Positions 35,977-46,119 are shown, counted from the stretch's first letter. The stretch is 64,000 nucleotides of DNA from Arenibacter palladensis (GCF_900129275.1 NZ_FQUX01000001.1:124001-188000); one strand, 5' to 3'. Notes: generated from the letters alone by a model not told the origin. Translations and numbers: made by a program.

Positions 35977-36681
35977 ATGAAAAAAATTCTCAACGCCGGA
36001 TTGTTATGCCTTTTGGTCATAAATCTTATAGGGTGCAATACAAACAATTCCACCAAAACAACAGCAGAAAAATACCAATGTCCCATGCATTGCGAGGGCG
36101 ACAAGACCTATGATCAATCTGGTAAATGTGGCGTTTGTAAAATGGACCTGCAGCTTCTGGCAATGAACACCAAAGAGGAGGGTGAAATTTCTGAGCTATC
36201 CATTTATAACCTACCATCCAAATGGACCAATCAGAACAATGAGGAAATACAGTTGAAGGCACTAAAAGGAGATGTATTGGTCATGGTCATGATCTACACC
36301 TCCTGTCAAACGGCATGCCCCAGATTGGTTGCGGACATGCGCGGTATAGAAGAGCAAATCCCAGCGGACAAAAAGGAAAAGGTTACCCTTGTTTTTGTTA
36401 GCATAGACCCTGAAACAGATACGCCACAGCGCTTAAAAGAATTTGCAAAGGAAAATCAGATGGACTCGGAAAAATGGGTATTTCTAAGAGGTTCGGAAGC
36501 GGACACCCGCGAATTTTCAGCAGTACTGGCGGTCAACTACAAAAAAATATCCCCTATGGATTTTTCCCATTCCAACATTATAAGCGTTTTTGACCAAGAA
36601 GGGGAATTGGCCTATCAACAAGAAGGCTTGGGAGTTAACAATAAGGAAACCGTATCCAAAATCATAGAATTGGTGAATTAG
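35977..36681 (+). CDS. SCO family copper chaperone with heavy-metal-binding N domain
   Basis: A 234-residue lipoprotein (LVINLIGCNTNN, lipobox Cys about 20). A short heavy-metal-binding module follows (YQCPMHCEGD and GKCGVCKMDL, about 34-62), then a SCO1/SenC thioredoxin fold (about 75-234) with the copper-binding YTSCQTACPRL and the distant His in MDFSHSN. SCO proteins deliver copper to cuproenzymes or keep their thiols reduced. Four bases separate it from the nirV-like gene, so loading of NirK copper is the likely job. Confidence 0.92.
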   Translation: MKKILNAGLLCLLVINLIGCNTNNSTKTTAEKYQCPMHCEGDKTYDQSGKCGVCKMDLQLLAMNTKEEGEISELSIYNLPSKWTNQNNEEIQLKALKGDVLVMVMIYTSCQTACPRLVADMRGIEEQIPADKKEKVTLVFVSIDPETDTPQRLKEFAKENQMDSEKWVFLRGSEADTREFSAVLAVNYKKISPMDFSHSNIISVFDQEGELAYQQEGLGVNNKETVSKIIELVN

Positions 36682-36712
36682 AACATATTCATTTTTTAAT
36701 TCCCTACCATCT

Positions 36713-36744
36713 TTTGTAAAAAGGATAATCAAGGGTTATATTTG
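36713..36744 (+). promoter_or_regulatory. Promoter of mfd
   Basis: TTTG at 36713-36716, a 20-base spacer and TATATTTG at 36737-36744 fit the flavobacterial consensus exactly. The transcript would start near 36750, which rules out the TTG at 36742 as the start of mfd. Confidence 0.75.
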
Positions 36745-36774
36745 CATAAAAATTTACGGTTGACAAAATCTTCA

Positions 36775-39700
36775 ATGTTACAACTGTTCGCACAGTCTCC
36801 CCAACTGGGAAAACTGAGGGCTACTATTGCCGATTTCCAAGATAACGCCTCTGCGACCTCAAAACCTAAAACGAATATCAAAGGACTAACAGGGTCTGCC
36901 CTGTCCTTCGTAATTGCAGAAATATTTCATAAATCCGAGGCTCCATTTTTGTTTATTTTAAACGATAAGGAGGAAGCCGCCTATTATTTAAACGACCTGG
37001 AGCAGCTGTTAGGGGACAACGATGTGTTATTTTACCCCGGTAGTTACAGAAGGCCTTACCAGATTGAGGAAACGGACAATGCCAATGTGCTTTTGCGTGC
37101 AGAAGTACTAAACCGTATCAACTCCAGAAAAAAACCGGCGATCATCGTAACCTATGCCGATGCGCTTTTTGAAAAGGTGGTGACCAGAAAAGAACTGGAG
37201 AAAAATACCTTAAAAATTAAACTGGAAGATACCCTTTCCCTAGACTTTTTAAATGAGGTATTGTTCGAATATAAATTTAAAAGGGTCGATTTTGTAACGG
37301 AGCCAGGAGAATTCTCGGTTCGTGGTGGTATTATGGACGTATTTTCCTTTTCCCACGATGAACCTTATAGAATTGAATTCTTTGGGGACGAGGTAGACAG
37401 CATCAGAACCTTTGATGTAGAAACGCAATTGTCTACACAAAAGGTCAAAAAGATTACCATCATCCCTAACGTGGAAAACAAGTTCCTGGACGAAAACCGG
37501 GAAAGCTTTCTAAAGTACATATCCCCAAATACCCTGATCTTTAGCAAGAACCTTAGTTTGCTCTACGCTAGGTTGGATTCATTTTTTGAAAAAGCAGAAG
37601 AGGCATTTACCAAACTATCCAAGGAAATAAAGCATGCGAAACCACAGGAATTGTTTACCAATTCCGAATTATTAAAACATCAACTGGCCGATTTTGGCCT
37701 TGTAGAGATCGATGGAAGTACTAAAACTTCGAGTGATCCGGAAACCATAGTTTTCAATACAAAACCACAACCATCCTTCAATAAAAAATTCGATTTATTA
37801 ATAGAAAACCTTAACGATAACTACAAAAACGGGTTTACCAATTATCTCTTTTGCGCCACAGACCAACAGGCCAAAAGGTTTCACGATATTTTTGATGAAG
37901 TGGGAAAGGAAGTCCATTATAAAACTGTTGTACTTCCCCTATATCAAGGCTTTTTGGACAATGATCTAAAGATTGCCTGTTATACGGACCATCAAATCTT
38001 TGAGCGCTATTTAAAATTCCACTTAAAAAATGGCTACGCCAAAAAACAGGCCATTACCCTAAAGGATCTGAACAAATTGGAAATTGGGGACTATGTTACC
38101 CACATAGACCATGGAATCGGGAAATTTGGGGGCTTACAAAAGATAGACGTTGAAGGCAAGAAACAAGAAGCTATAAAGCTAATGTACGGGGAAAGGGACA
38201 TTCTTTATGTCAGCATACATTCCCTGCACAAAATTTCGAAATTCAATGGAAAGGACGGCGCTCCCCCAAAAATATACAAACTAGGTTCCGGGGCATGGAA
38301 AAAAATCAAGGACAAGGCCAAGTCACGTGTTAAAAAAATTGCCTTCGACCTTATCCAACTTTATGCCAAGCGAAGATTGGAAAAGGGGTTTCAATACGGA
38401 CCGGATAGCTATTTACAACACGAATTGGAGGCTTCCTTTATCTATGAAGATACTCCTGACCAAAGCAAGTCTACAGAAGACATCAAGAAAGACATGGAAA
38501 GTGAAAGGCCCATGGACCGACTCGTTTGTGGGGATGTTGGTTTTGGTAAAACGGAAGTGGCCATTAGGGCTGCCTTTAAGGCCGTGGACAATGGTAAACA
38601 AGTGGCCGTATTGGTACCCACTACCATTTTGGCCTTTCAACACCACCGGACCTTTTCGGAGCGTTTAAAGGAAATGCCAGTAACCGTAGATTATGTAAAC
38701 CGCTTTAGGACCGCCAAGGAGAAAAAAGAGACCTTGGAAAATCTGGCAGCGGGTAAGGTAGATATCATTATTGGCACCCATCAGTTGGTAAACAAGAACG
38801 TGAAGTTCAAGGATCTGGGCTTATTGGTCGTTGATGAGGAACAAAAATTTGGGGTATCGGTCAAGGACAAATTAAAATCTATAAAAGAAAATGTAGATGT
38901 CCTAACGCTTACCGCTACGCCCATCCCAAGAACGCTTCAATTCAGTTTAATGGCGGCTAGGGACCTATCGGTCATCAACACGGCTCCGCCCAATAGGTAC
39001 CCCATAGAAAGCGAGGTAATCCGTTTCAGCGAAGAAACCATTCGCGATGCCATCACCTACGAAATCCAACGGGGCGGACAGGTCTTCTTTATCCATAACA
39101 GAATTGAAAATATTAAAGAAGTCGCTGGAATGATCCAAAGACTGGTGCCCGATGCCAAAATTGGTATCGGCCACGGGCAAATGGATGGCAAAAAATTGGA
39201 AACCCTTATGTTGGCCTTTATGAATGGTGAGTTCGATGTACTTATTTCCACCACCATTGTAGAAAGCGGTCTGGACGTTACCAATGCCAACACCATTTTT
39301 ATTAACAATGCTAATAATTTTGGCCTAAGCGACCTCCATCAAATGAGAGGACGTGTAGGCCGAAGCAATAAAAAGGCTTTCTGTTACTTTATTACCCCTC
39401 CCTATGATGTTATGACCAATGATGCCAGGAAAAGAATTCAGGCCTTGGAACAATTTACGGATCTGGGCAGCGGTTTCAATATTGCCATGAAGGATCTGGA
39501 AATTAGGGGTGCAGGCGATTTGCTAGGGGGCGAACAGAGTGGATTTATCAATGAAATTGGCTTTGATGCCTATCAGAAAATATTGGCAGAGGCCATAGAC
39601 GAACTTAAGGAAAACGAATTTAAGGAGCTTTACGAAGAAGTTGGCGGCAAACCAAAAGTCTTTGTCAAGGAAACGCAAATAGATTCCGATTTTGAATTGT

Positions 39701-40158
39701 TGTTCCCTGATGATTATATCAACAATATAACCGAACGCTTAAACCTCTATACCGAACTGAACCAGGTCTCCGAGGAAGAGGGATTACAAAAATTTGAAAC
39801 GGAATTGGTCGACAGATTTGGGGAGCTCCCCACCCAGGCCGAGGATTTACTAAACTCGGTCCGCATCAAATGGATAGCAAATAGTATTGGCCTGGAGAAA
39901 ATAGTGATGAAGAAGGGCAAGATGATCGGCTATTTTATAGCGGACCAGCAATCTGATTTTTACCAAAGCAGTTCCTTTACCGCCGTGTTGCAATTTGTAC
40001 AAGCCCATCCCAACCTTGCCAAACTAAAGGAAAAGCAGACCCGTAACGGACTGCGACTTCTGTTGGTATTTGAGCATATAAATTCTATTGATAAAGCCTA
40101 TAAATCCATTCAACCATTTAATTCACTTATCCCTAAAACTGGAATAACAGTCCAATAA
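36775..40158 (+). CDS. mfd: Transcription-repair coupling factor Mfd
   Basis: ATP-dependent DNA translocase that removes stalled RNA polymerase and recruits UvrA. At 1127 residues it has the normal length and order: UvrB-homology region, RNA-polymerase interaction domain (EIGDYVTHIDHGIGKFGGL), RecG-like helicase with Walker A GDVGFGKTE, DEEQ box VVDEEQKFGV, TATPIPRTLQ, TIVESGLDVTNANT and QMRGRVGRS, and a C-terminal TRCF domain (about 970-1080). ATG 36775 is chosen because the promoter ends just upstream. It is preceded by the sco gene and followed after 15 bases by the TlpA-like gene. Confidence 0.97.
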   Translation: MLQLFAQSPQLGKLRATIADFQDNASATSKPKTNIKGLTGSALSFVIAEIFHKSEAPFLFILNDKEEAAYYLNDLEQLLGDNDVLFYPGSYRRPYQIEETDNANVLLRAEVLNRINSRKKPAIIVTYADALFEKVVTRKELEKNTLKIKLEDTLSLDFLNEVLFEYKFKRVDFVTEPGEFSVRGGIMDVFSFSHDEPYRIEFFGDEVDSIRTFDVETQLSTQKVKKITIIPNVENKFLDENRESFLKYISPNTLIFSKNLSLLYARLDSFFEKAEEAFTKLSKEIKHAKPQELFTNSELLKHQLADFGLVEIDGSTKTSSDPETIVFNTKPQPSFNKKFDLLIENLNDNYKNGFTNYLFCATDQQAKRFHDIFDEVGKEVHYKTVVLPLYQGFLDNDLKIACYTDHQIFERYLKFHLKNGYAKKQAITLKDLNKLEIGDYVTHIDHGIGKFGGLQKIDVEGKKQEAIKLMYGERDILYVSIHSLHKISKFNGKDGAPPKIYKLGSGAWKKIKDKAKSRVKKIAFDLIQLYAKRRLEKGFQYGPDSYLQHELEASFIYEDTPDQSKSTEDIKKDMESERPMDRLVCGDVGFGKTEVAIRAAFKAVDNGKQVAVLVPTTILAFQHHRTFSERLKEMPVTVDYVNRFRTAKEKKETLENLAAGKVDIIIGTHQLVNKNVKFKDLGLLVVDEEQKFGVSVKDKLKSIKENVDVLTLTATPIPRTLQFSLMAARDLSVINTAPPNRYPIESEVIRFSEETIRDAITYEIQRGGQVFFIHNRIENIKEVAGMIQRLVPDAKIGIGHGQMDGKKLETLMLAFMNGEFDVLISTTIVESGLDVTNANTIFINNANNFGLSDLHQMRGRVGRSNKKAFCYFITPPYDVMTNDARKRIQALEQFTDLGSGFNIAMKDLEIRGAGDLLGGEQSGFINEIGFDAYQKILAEAIDELKENEFKELYEEVGGKPKVFVKETQIDSDFELLFPDDYINNITERLNLYTELNQVSEEEGLQKFETELVDRFGELPTQAEDLLNSVRIKWIANSIGLEKIVMKKGKMIGYFIADQQSDFYQSSSFTAVLQFVQAHPNLAKLKEKQTRNGLRLLLVFEHINSIDKAYKSIQPFNSLIPKTGITVQ

Positions 40159-40173
40159 AACGTCCTTAAATAG

Positions 40174-41505
40174 ATGAATTTAAAAAATGTATTTTTCCTA
40201 TCAATCCTATGTTTCTCCCTATTTTTGAAGGCCCAGCACAGCGTTTCAGGAAATTTATCCCCGGCCGATGATTACAAATGGTTGATTGCCTATAAACTAA
40301 ATCCGGACCATCAGAATTATATAGCCGACACCGCTGTTAAGAACGGGACTTTCTCCCTTATTATTCCTGCCAATGCCAAGACGGGAATGTACAGATTGGT
40401 TTATGCTGTACCCCAAGAGGAATTCTATTTTGATTTTATCTATAATGGAAAGGAAGACATTGTTCTTTCCTTCGATTCCCAAAAAGGCCTGTCCTTTATA
40501 TCCTCCAATGAAAATCTTCTGTATGCAAGGTACTTTAATGAAATCCATGGGCTGGAGAAACAAATTGCCCAATTTTATTCGGAAAAAAAGAAGGACCGCA
40601 ACCTGCTTTTAAACCTTAACAAGAAGTTGGCCGCGGTGCAAAAATCATTCGAAACCCAATCACAAGGAATGCTCAGCGGACATTTCATTTCGGCAAACAG
40701 ACCCTATATTTCTTCGGGCTATGAGGATGTTGAAACCTACGTAAAGCATAAAAGGGAACATTATTTTGACGCCTTGGACTTTAACGATGAGGTATTACTG
40801 GGAACTGACTTTTTAACGGACAAAGTAGTTAATTACGTATTTACGGCCCTGCCCCAACATCAAATTCCCAATAAAGACAAAGAGCCCGTAATTATAGAAA
40901 ATGTCAAGGAATTGGCCCGCGTATTGGAAAATGTAAGTGCCATCAACAAGGTGCAGTTATTCAATAGCCTATGGACAAAGGCCTCCGACGATAATCTACA
41001 TAAAGTGGCCGATTTTATTTATAGTAATTACCTAAGATCCCTGGCCACAGAAACCAATAAATCCGAACTCTTAAAAAAGATCGAAACCCAAAATAGACTT
41101 CGATTGGGAGCCGTAGCCCCGGAAATCACTTGGAATGAAGGCAGTAGCACCAAAAAACTTAGTGCCCTAACGGGGGCAAAGAATTATGTAATCGTATTTT
41201 GGAGCAGTACCTGTTCCCACTGCCTACAGCAACTTCCGGAATTTCACAAAAACCTAAAGAGTATTTCCAACACCAAGGTTTTGGCTATTGGCTTGGAAGA
41301 TGACGATAAAACCTGGAAAACGGAATCGGCCAAACTACCAGACTTTATTCACGGCATTGCACTTGGGAAATGGGAAAGTCCGTACGCAGATATTTACGAT
41401 ATCCATCAAACCCCCACCTATTATATTTTGGACAACGAAAAGCGCATCGTTGCCAGACCGGATGATTACCAAGAGGTTATAAAATTTTTAAATGGGAATA
41501 ATTAA
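40174..41505 (+). CDS. TlpA-like thioredoxin family protein, exported
   Basis: A 443-residue protein with a signal peptide (VFFLSILCFSLFLKAQ), a DUF4369-like beta-rich N region (about 20-130) and a middle helical part. A C-terminal thioredoxin fold (about 305-443) has active site STCSHCLQQLPEF (CxxC) and the cis-Pro region HQTPTYYILD. Such proteins act as periplasmic thiol oxidoreductases in Bacteroidetes. The start is 15 bases after mfd and may share its transcript. Confidence 0.88.
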   Translation: MNLKNVFFLSILCFSLFLKAQHSVSGNLSPADDYKWLIAYKLNPDHQNYIADTAVKNGTFSLIIPANAKTGMYRLVYAVPQEEFYFDFIYNGKEDIVLSFDSQKGLSFISSNENLLYARYFNEIHGLEKQIAQFYSEKKKDRNLLLNLNKKLAAVQKSFETQSQGMLSGHFISANRPYISSGYEDVETYVKHKREHYFDALDFNDEVLLGTDFLTDKVVNYVFTALPQHQIPNKDKEPVIIENVKELARVLENVSAINKVQLFNSLWTKASDDNLHKVADFIYSNYLRSLATETNKSELLKKIETQNRLRLGAVAPEITWNEGSSTKKLSALTGAKNYVIVFWSSTCSHCLQQLPEFHKNLKSISNTKVLAIGLEDDDKTWKTESAKLPDFIHGIALGKWESPYADIYDIHQTPTYYILDNEKRIVARPDDYQEVIKFLNGNN

Positions 41506-41593
41506 CACTCTGCAATTGGAGACAATACGTTTTTCTATTATCACATTTACACATTGAAACATTGTTCCATTAACCAATTGCTACCTTAGTAAA

Positions 41594-42253
41594 TTACAAT
41601 GTTTTAAGGTCCTTAATGGTTTTAAAGGCTACATCTACCTGCTCATCATTTACGATGATGGTAAATTCATTGGTGGTAGATATTACTTCGTACAGCACGA
41701 TACCCTCCCAAGCCAAGCGTTGAAAAATAAAATAATAGATACCAGGTACGGACACATTTTCCGCGGGTAACTTTACGGTAATGGAGGAAAGGTTTTCGGC
41801 CTTTTGTGTACACTTCTCGTTCTTGAACAGCTCCTCCACTGCCTCGTCCAATATATTACTGACAACGATATTAAGTTCGTTGACCCCTCTTGACGAGGTA
41901 TAGAAAACATCCTTGTTCCTGTTTACCTCATTTAACAAAACAGTCTGATTTTCCAAAATGGATTCGGATACCAAAAAGGTAAAATCGGTCAATGATGACC
42001 TTACCGTAATCTCCCCAATATTTTTTAATACTTTAATAATTTTATGGGTAGCACGGAACTCCAAATCATCGGAAAGACGCTTTAAGGCCATGACAATAGC
42101 ACCATTTCGAATATCCTTTCCCAACTCACTTTCTATTTCCGGTTTTACTATCCTAGAAAGCGATGTTAAGTTAATAATACCCTGAGCTAAAGCACTTTGC
42201 AAAAAAGGTTTCTTTTTAATGTAGTCTTCCACGACCGATGAAATAGTCTTCAT
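41594..42253 (-). CDS. ACT-domain-like protein (small 'aspartate kinase' type)
   Basis: A 219-residue protein without the kinase domain of aspartokinase. Residues 1-75 are helical with a winged-helix appearance (SALAQGIINLTSLSRIVKPE). Residues 85-219 look like two ACT modules (SSLTDFTFLVSES; SSITVKLPAENVSVPGIYYF and EVISTTNEFTIIVNDEQVD). Flavobacterial genomes often label it aspartate kinase, which the sequence does not support. A ligand-sensing regulator, perhaps of amino-acid metabolism, is a guess. It is read in the same direction as yraN, 50 bases downstream. Confidence 0.6.
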   Translation of the reverse strand: MKTISSVVEDYIKKKPFLQSALAQGIINLTSLSRIVKPEIESELGKDIRNGAIVMALKRLSDDLEFRATHKIIKVLKNIGEITVRSSLTDFTFLVSESILENQTVLLNEVNRNKDVFYTSSRGVNELNIVVSNILDEAVEELFKNEKCTQKAENLSSITVKLPAENVSVPGIYYFIFQRLAWEGIVLYEVISTTNEFTIIVNDEQVDVAFKTIKDLKTL

Positions 42254-42304
42254 TTTCTTAAACTTTTGGTAAAAATAACAAATTGTTACAAATAAAACAA
42301 ATAA

Positions 42305-42664
42305 TTAAAAGTGATAGAATGCATTTTCCAAATGTTCTATGCTAAAGTTCGTCCCATTTTTACGTATGGTAATGATATCGAACCTGGTCTCCACATCAAG
42401 ATCCTTGCTTATAATATAATGATCGGCCGCCATGACCAAGAGCTTTATTTTCTTATCGGTAACCGTGTCGGCAATAGGTTGCATATAGTCGGAACTTCGC
42501 GATTTTACTTCTACAATGGCCAAAATATCTCCTTTTCTTGCAATTATATCGATCTCTGCTTTCAAATACCTATAATTTCTATGAACTACCCTATAGCCAT
42601 TTTCGGTTAAATGGTCCACCGCCAATTGCTCTCCCTTTTTCCCAAATTCGTTATGCTTTGCCAT
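42305..42664 (-). CDS. YraN (UPF0102) family nuclease-like protein
   Basis: A 119-residue member of the YraN family, with the restriction-endonuclease-like fold. It shows the start HNEFGKKGEQLAVDHLTENGY, the acidic site AEIDIIARKGDILAIVEVKSR (Asp, then Glu-x-Lys) and the C-terminal RFDIITI. The catalytic D-ExK pattern is intact, but the biological role of the family is unclear. It is the first gene of a minus-strand pair with the ACT-like gene. Confidence 0.9.
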   Translation of the reverse strand: MAKHNEFGKKGEQLAVDHLTENGYRVVHRNYRYLKAEIDIIARKGDILAIVEVKSRSSDYMQPIADTVTDKKIKLLVMAADHYIISKDLDVETRFDIITIRKNGTNFSIEHLENAFYHF

Positions 42665-42855
42665 CCCGTTTCGATTCTATTTACCAAAAAACGTGCATTT
42701 TGTCGAAAAACCTAACATACTGTCGTCCAAATTTCTATAAACCACGTAATTTGTTATGCATTATAACGAAAATTTCGTAAGAGCTATAATTTCTTATTGG
42801 AATATGCGTTATGCAATGACCCCTTACTTATAACCTATCAAATGCGGAATAAATT

Positions 42856-44364
42856 ATGGAATTTTTCATAAACTGTAATACTTCTAGTTTGGCCCCCCAC
42901 ACCACCCCATTGGATGGACAAAGGGCTCAACATCTATATAGGAGATTGGGTTTTAGCGCCTCCGTCCAAACAATTAATCAGGCAACTGGCCAATCTGCCG
43001 GCAATTTGGTTGATTCACTTATTTCCGAAGCGCAAAATAAACCCCTCTTAGCTGCTCCACTCTGGGCAGATTGGAACAATAGCAATTATCCTGAAGATGA
43101 CGACCAACGAGGAGCTTTGATGCGTTCGCAACAGGAAGAATTCAAGTTGGCCTACACCAACGCCTTACTTGAAAATAACCTCCGGGACCGTCTTAGTTTT
43201 TTTTGGAGCAATCATTTTGTAACAGAGCTGGACGTTTATAATTGTAATTCATTCCTATATCATTATATCAATTGCCTGCAGCGCAACGCTATTGGCAATT
43301 TCAAGACCTTTGTTAGCGAAATTGGCCTTACCAGTGCCATGCTCTACTATTTGGACGGCGTTTATAACAATGGTAACAATCCCAATGAGAATTATGCCCG
43401 TGAACTTTACGAGCTATTTACCTTAGGCGAAGGAAATGGATATACCGAACAGGATATCATTGAAACCGCCAAGGCCATTTCCGGATATGTTGAAAGGGGA
43501 GAACTCGGCTGTGAGCAAGTAGTTTTTGATCCTACCAAATTTAACACTGAGAATAAAACAATATTTGGAAGAACTGGAAATTGGGACTATGATGACGTTA
43601 TCGACATTCTTTTTGAAGAAAGAGCCAATGAAATAGGCTATTTCATCTGTAAAAAATTATACGAATTTTTTGTACACCCAGATGCTACAGATGAGGCCAA
43701 CAATGCCAAGACCATTATTGATGGCTTAACCGCAACCTTTATCAGCAATAACTTTGAATTGGCACCGGTGTTAAGCCAACTTTTTAAAAGTCAACACTTT
43801 TTTGATGATGAAGCTATAGGCGTAATCATTAAGAGTCCATTCGATTTATACTTGAATACCATTAACGAAACCGGTTTTGCCTATAACGATACTACCATTG
43901 GAAGTGCCATAAATTATAGTGGACTGCTGGGTCAGGATCTATTCGACCCTTTTGATGTTGCAGGATGGCAACGAAACAGGGATTGGATCAATACCAATTT
44001 CATGATTGGACGTTGGCTTACCATGGAAACTATTGTTGATGGTTTTTACCAAGACAACCCCGAACAATTCAGGACTTTTGCCATGGATGCCGTTGGACCG
44101 GCCAACAGCAATACCAGTAACCCCGAGATTGTTGTACGGGCCATTGTAGACAAAATTACACCCAAGGGATTGTTTACCCAACAGGATTTTGACAATGCCA
44201 TGTCCGCATTTAAAATAGAAGATGTTCCGGAAGATTATTATGGCCCTGATTATATTCCTGGCGGACAATCCTTATGGATTTTAAGCGTAAGCCAAGAAGT
44301 TCCATCACAGGTTCATCTACTCTTAAGACACCTTACCAGACAACCCGAATATCAACTTAAATAA
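42856..44364 (+). CDS. DUF1800 family protein without visible signal peptide
   Basis: A 502-residue helical protein of the DUF1800 family. Typical segments are AQHLYRRLGFSA at the start, SFFWSNHFVTE, YYLDGVYNNGNNPNENYARELYE, FTLGEGNGYTEQDIIETAKA and the closing VHLLLRHLTRQPEYQLK. The asparagine-rich NPNENYAREL element is the family hallmark. Unlike many homologues it shows no signal peptide or lipobox at the N terminus. It is followed after 11 bases by the DUF1501 gene, its constant partner in Bacteroidetes, Proteobacteria and Planctomycetes. The function of the pair is unknown. Confidence 0.88.
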   Translation: MEFFINCNTSSLAPHTTPLDGQRAQHLYRRLGFSASVQTINQATGQSAGNLVDSLISEAQNKPLLAAPLWADWNNSNYPEDDDQRGALMRSQQEEFKLAYTNALLENNLRDRLSFFWSNHFVTELDVYNCNSFLYHYINCLQRNAIGNFKTFVSEIGLTSAMLYYLDGVYNNGNNPNENYARELYELFTLGEGNGYTEQDIIETAKAISGYVERGELGCEQVVFDPTKFNTENKTIFGRTGNWDYDDVIDILFEERANEIGYFICKKLYEFFVHPDATDEANNAKTIIDGLTATFISNNFELAPVLSQLFKSQHFFDDEAIGVIIKSPFDLYLNTINETGFAYNDTTIGSAINYSGLLGQDLFDPFDVAGWQRNRDWINTNFMIGRWLTMETIVDGFYQDNPEQFRTFAMDAVGPANSNTSNPEIVVRAIVDKITPKGLFTQQDFDNAMSAFKIEDVPEDYYGPDYIPGGQSLWILSVSQEVPSQVHLLLRHLTRQPEYQLK

Positions 44365-44375
44365 AACTGACCGTT

Positions 44376-46091
44376 ATGTGCGATACTCATCATAATTCAC
44401 CCCATAAAGGCAAAGACCATGATGGTCACGATTTGGAACATAAGACATGGAGTCGACGTTCCTTTCTTCAAGCCTTAGGTATTGCCGGTTCCGGATCCAT
44501 GATGCTGGGCAGTAACTTTCTAACTGCATCGGCCCCATCCCCACTGACCTCGGCTATAGCCATGGCAGAAACCGATAATATTTTAATTTTAATTCGCTTG
44601 TCAGGTGGTAATGACGGTCTTAGTACCATTATCCCCATTGAGCAATACGATATCTATGCCAATGCACGTCCCAATATTTATCTTCCAGAAAGTAAAATAT
44701 TAAGGTTAACGGATGAATTTGGGGTACCCACCTATATGAAATCTTTGGAACCCATGTGGGGCGAAGGACAGTTTAAAGCCGTTCATGGCGTAGGTTACGA
44801 AGGCCAAAGTCTGTCCCATTTTACCGGTTCGGATATTTTTGCCAATACCGACCTAAGTACTACAGGCTTCAGCGGAAGGAAAACAGGATGGATGGGTAGA
44901 CATTTTGAATATCTATATCCTGATTATTTATCGGATTTTCCAGGTAGCCGACCAGAGGGCCCTGCCGCTATCCAAGTAGGAAACTACGGAAGTTTGGTTT
45001 TTGAAGGCGAGGAGACCAACTACGCCTTTGTAACGAACAATATAGATCAGTTGGAACAAATTGCGGAAACGGGACTACAATATTCTGTGGAAGATTCGCT
45101 TTTTGATAATTGTATGTACAGCGATCAGATTAAATTTCTTAGAGGTGTATCCAACGTAACCAACGAATATGCAGGCACTATACATGAAGCCTATATGCGT
45201 GGGGCAAACCAGGTGGAGTACCAAGACAATGGTTTTGCCAGACAATTGGCTTTATTGGCCAGATTGATCAAAGGAAACCTGGGCACCAAGGTCTATATGA
45301 TAAGTATGGGAGGTTTTGACACCCATGGAAATCAACCTCTGGTACACGAACGCCTAATGACCCAGCTGTCTATTGCCGTTGACAATTTTTATGATGATTT
45401 GGCCTTTACCCAGCAGGACGACAAGGTATTGAGTATGACTTTTTCCGAATTCGGTAGAAGGATTTATGAAAACGGATCCAATGGAACCGACCACGGAAAA
45501 GCTGCCCCAACCTTATTTTTTGGTTCCGGATTAAACGGCAGTGCTTTTGTAGGCGACCATCCCTCATTGGATGAGCCCAATAGCAGAGGTAACCTAGAGT
45601 ATACAATGGATTTTAGAAACCTGTATGCCACTGTACTGGCCGAATGGTTATGTGTAGATATCCCACTAGTGGAACAACATATCATGGACGGATATAAATA
45701 CACCCCTGTAAACCTTGGCTTTAACTGTAGCGGAGTAGATTTCCCGGATATTGTTTATAGTGATGGGCAGCCCACTCCTCCAACGCCGACAGATCCAACT
45801 GGGGAAAATCCAAATCCCGAATTGCTGGATGCCATCGTTCATAAACCTTTTTATCCAACAGATTCAACACCCCATATTTACCTTGAAATGCCTTTTAGCG
45901 GTCATGTGGACATCCAATTGTTCAACATCATGGGCCAGCATTTAGGAACGGTATATAATGAAATAATGTTGGAGGGCTCCATTGAAATCAATGTTAGGGA
46001 GAGACTATCTACTTATTTAGCGACAGGAAAATATATTTATAGAATACAGGTTCAGGATAAAAAACTGAGTAAATCCATAATGGTAGCTTAA
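44376..46091 (+). CDS. DUF1501 family protein with Tat leader and T9SS sorting tail
   Basis: A 571-residue protein. After a His-rich start (HHNSPHKGKDHDGHDLEHK) comes a twin-arginine signal SRRSFLQALGIAGSG. The DUF1501 body (about 60-465) belongs to the sulfatase/alkaline-phosphatase-like superfamily (ILIRLSGGNDGLST, GGFDTHGNQ, TFSEFGRR, GTDHGKAAPTLFFG). The last 75 residues form a T9SS type A sorting domain (VDIQLFNIMGQHLG, TGKYIYRIQVQDKKLSKSIM). It should therefore fold in the cytoplasm, leave through Tat and then cross the outer membrane. It is coupled to the DUF1800 gene. Confidence 0.88.
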   Translation: MCDTHHNSPHKGKDHDGHDLEHKTWSRRSFLQALGIAGSGSMMLGSNFLTASAPSPLTSAIAMAETDNILILIRLSGGNDGLSTIIPIEQYDIYANARPNIYLPESKILRLTDEFGVPTYMKSLEPMWGEGQFKAVHGVGYEGQSLSHFTGSDIFANTDLSTTGFSGRKTGWMGRHFEYLYPDYLSDFPGSRPEGPAAIQVGNYGSLVFEGEETNYAFVTNNIDQLEQIAETGLQYSVEDSLFDNCMYSDQIKFLRGVSNVTNEYAGTIHEAYMRGANQVEYQDNGFARQLALLARLIKGNLGTKVYMISMGGFDTHGNQPLVHERLMTQLSIAVDNFYDDLAFTQQDDKVLSMTFSEFGRRIYENGSNGTDHGKAAPTLFFGSGLNGSAFVGDHPSLDEPNSRGNLEYTMDFRNLYATVLAEWLCVDIPLVEQHIMDGYKYTPVNLGFNCSGVDFPDIVYSDGQPTPPTPTDPTGENPNPELLDAIVHKPFYPTDSTPHIYLEMPFSGHVDIQLFNIMGQHLGTVYNEIMLEGSIEINVRERLSTYLATGKYIYRIQVQDKKLSKSIMVA

Positions 46092-46119
46092 AGTCACCCC
46101 CTACTTACTATGCGAGAAG

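Noticed and set aside
41594-42253. Aspartate kinase annotation
   Set aside because: No kinase domain is present; only ACT-like segments support the usual label.
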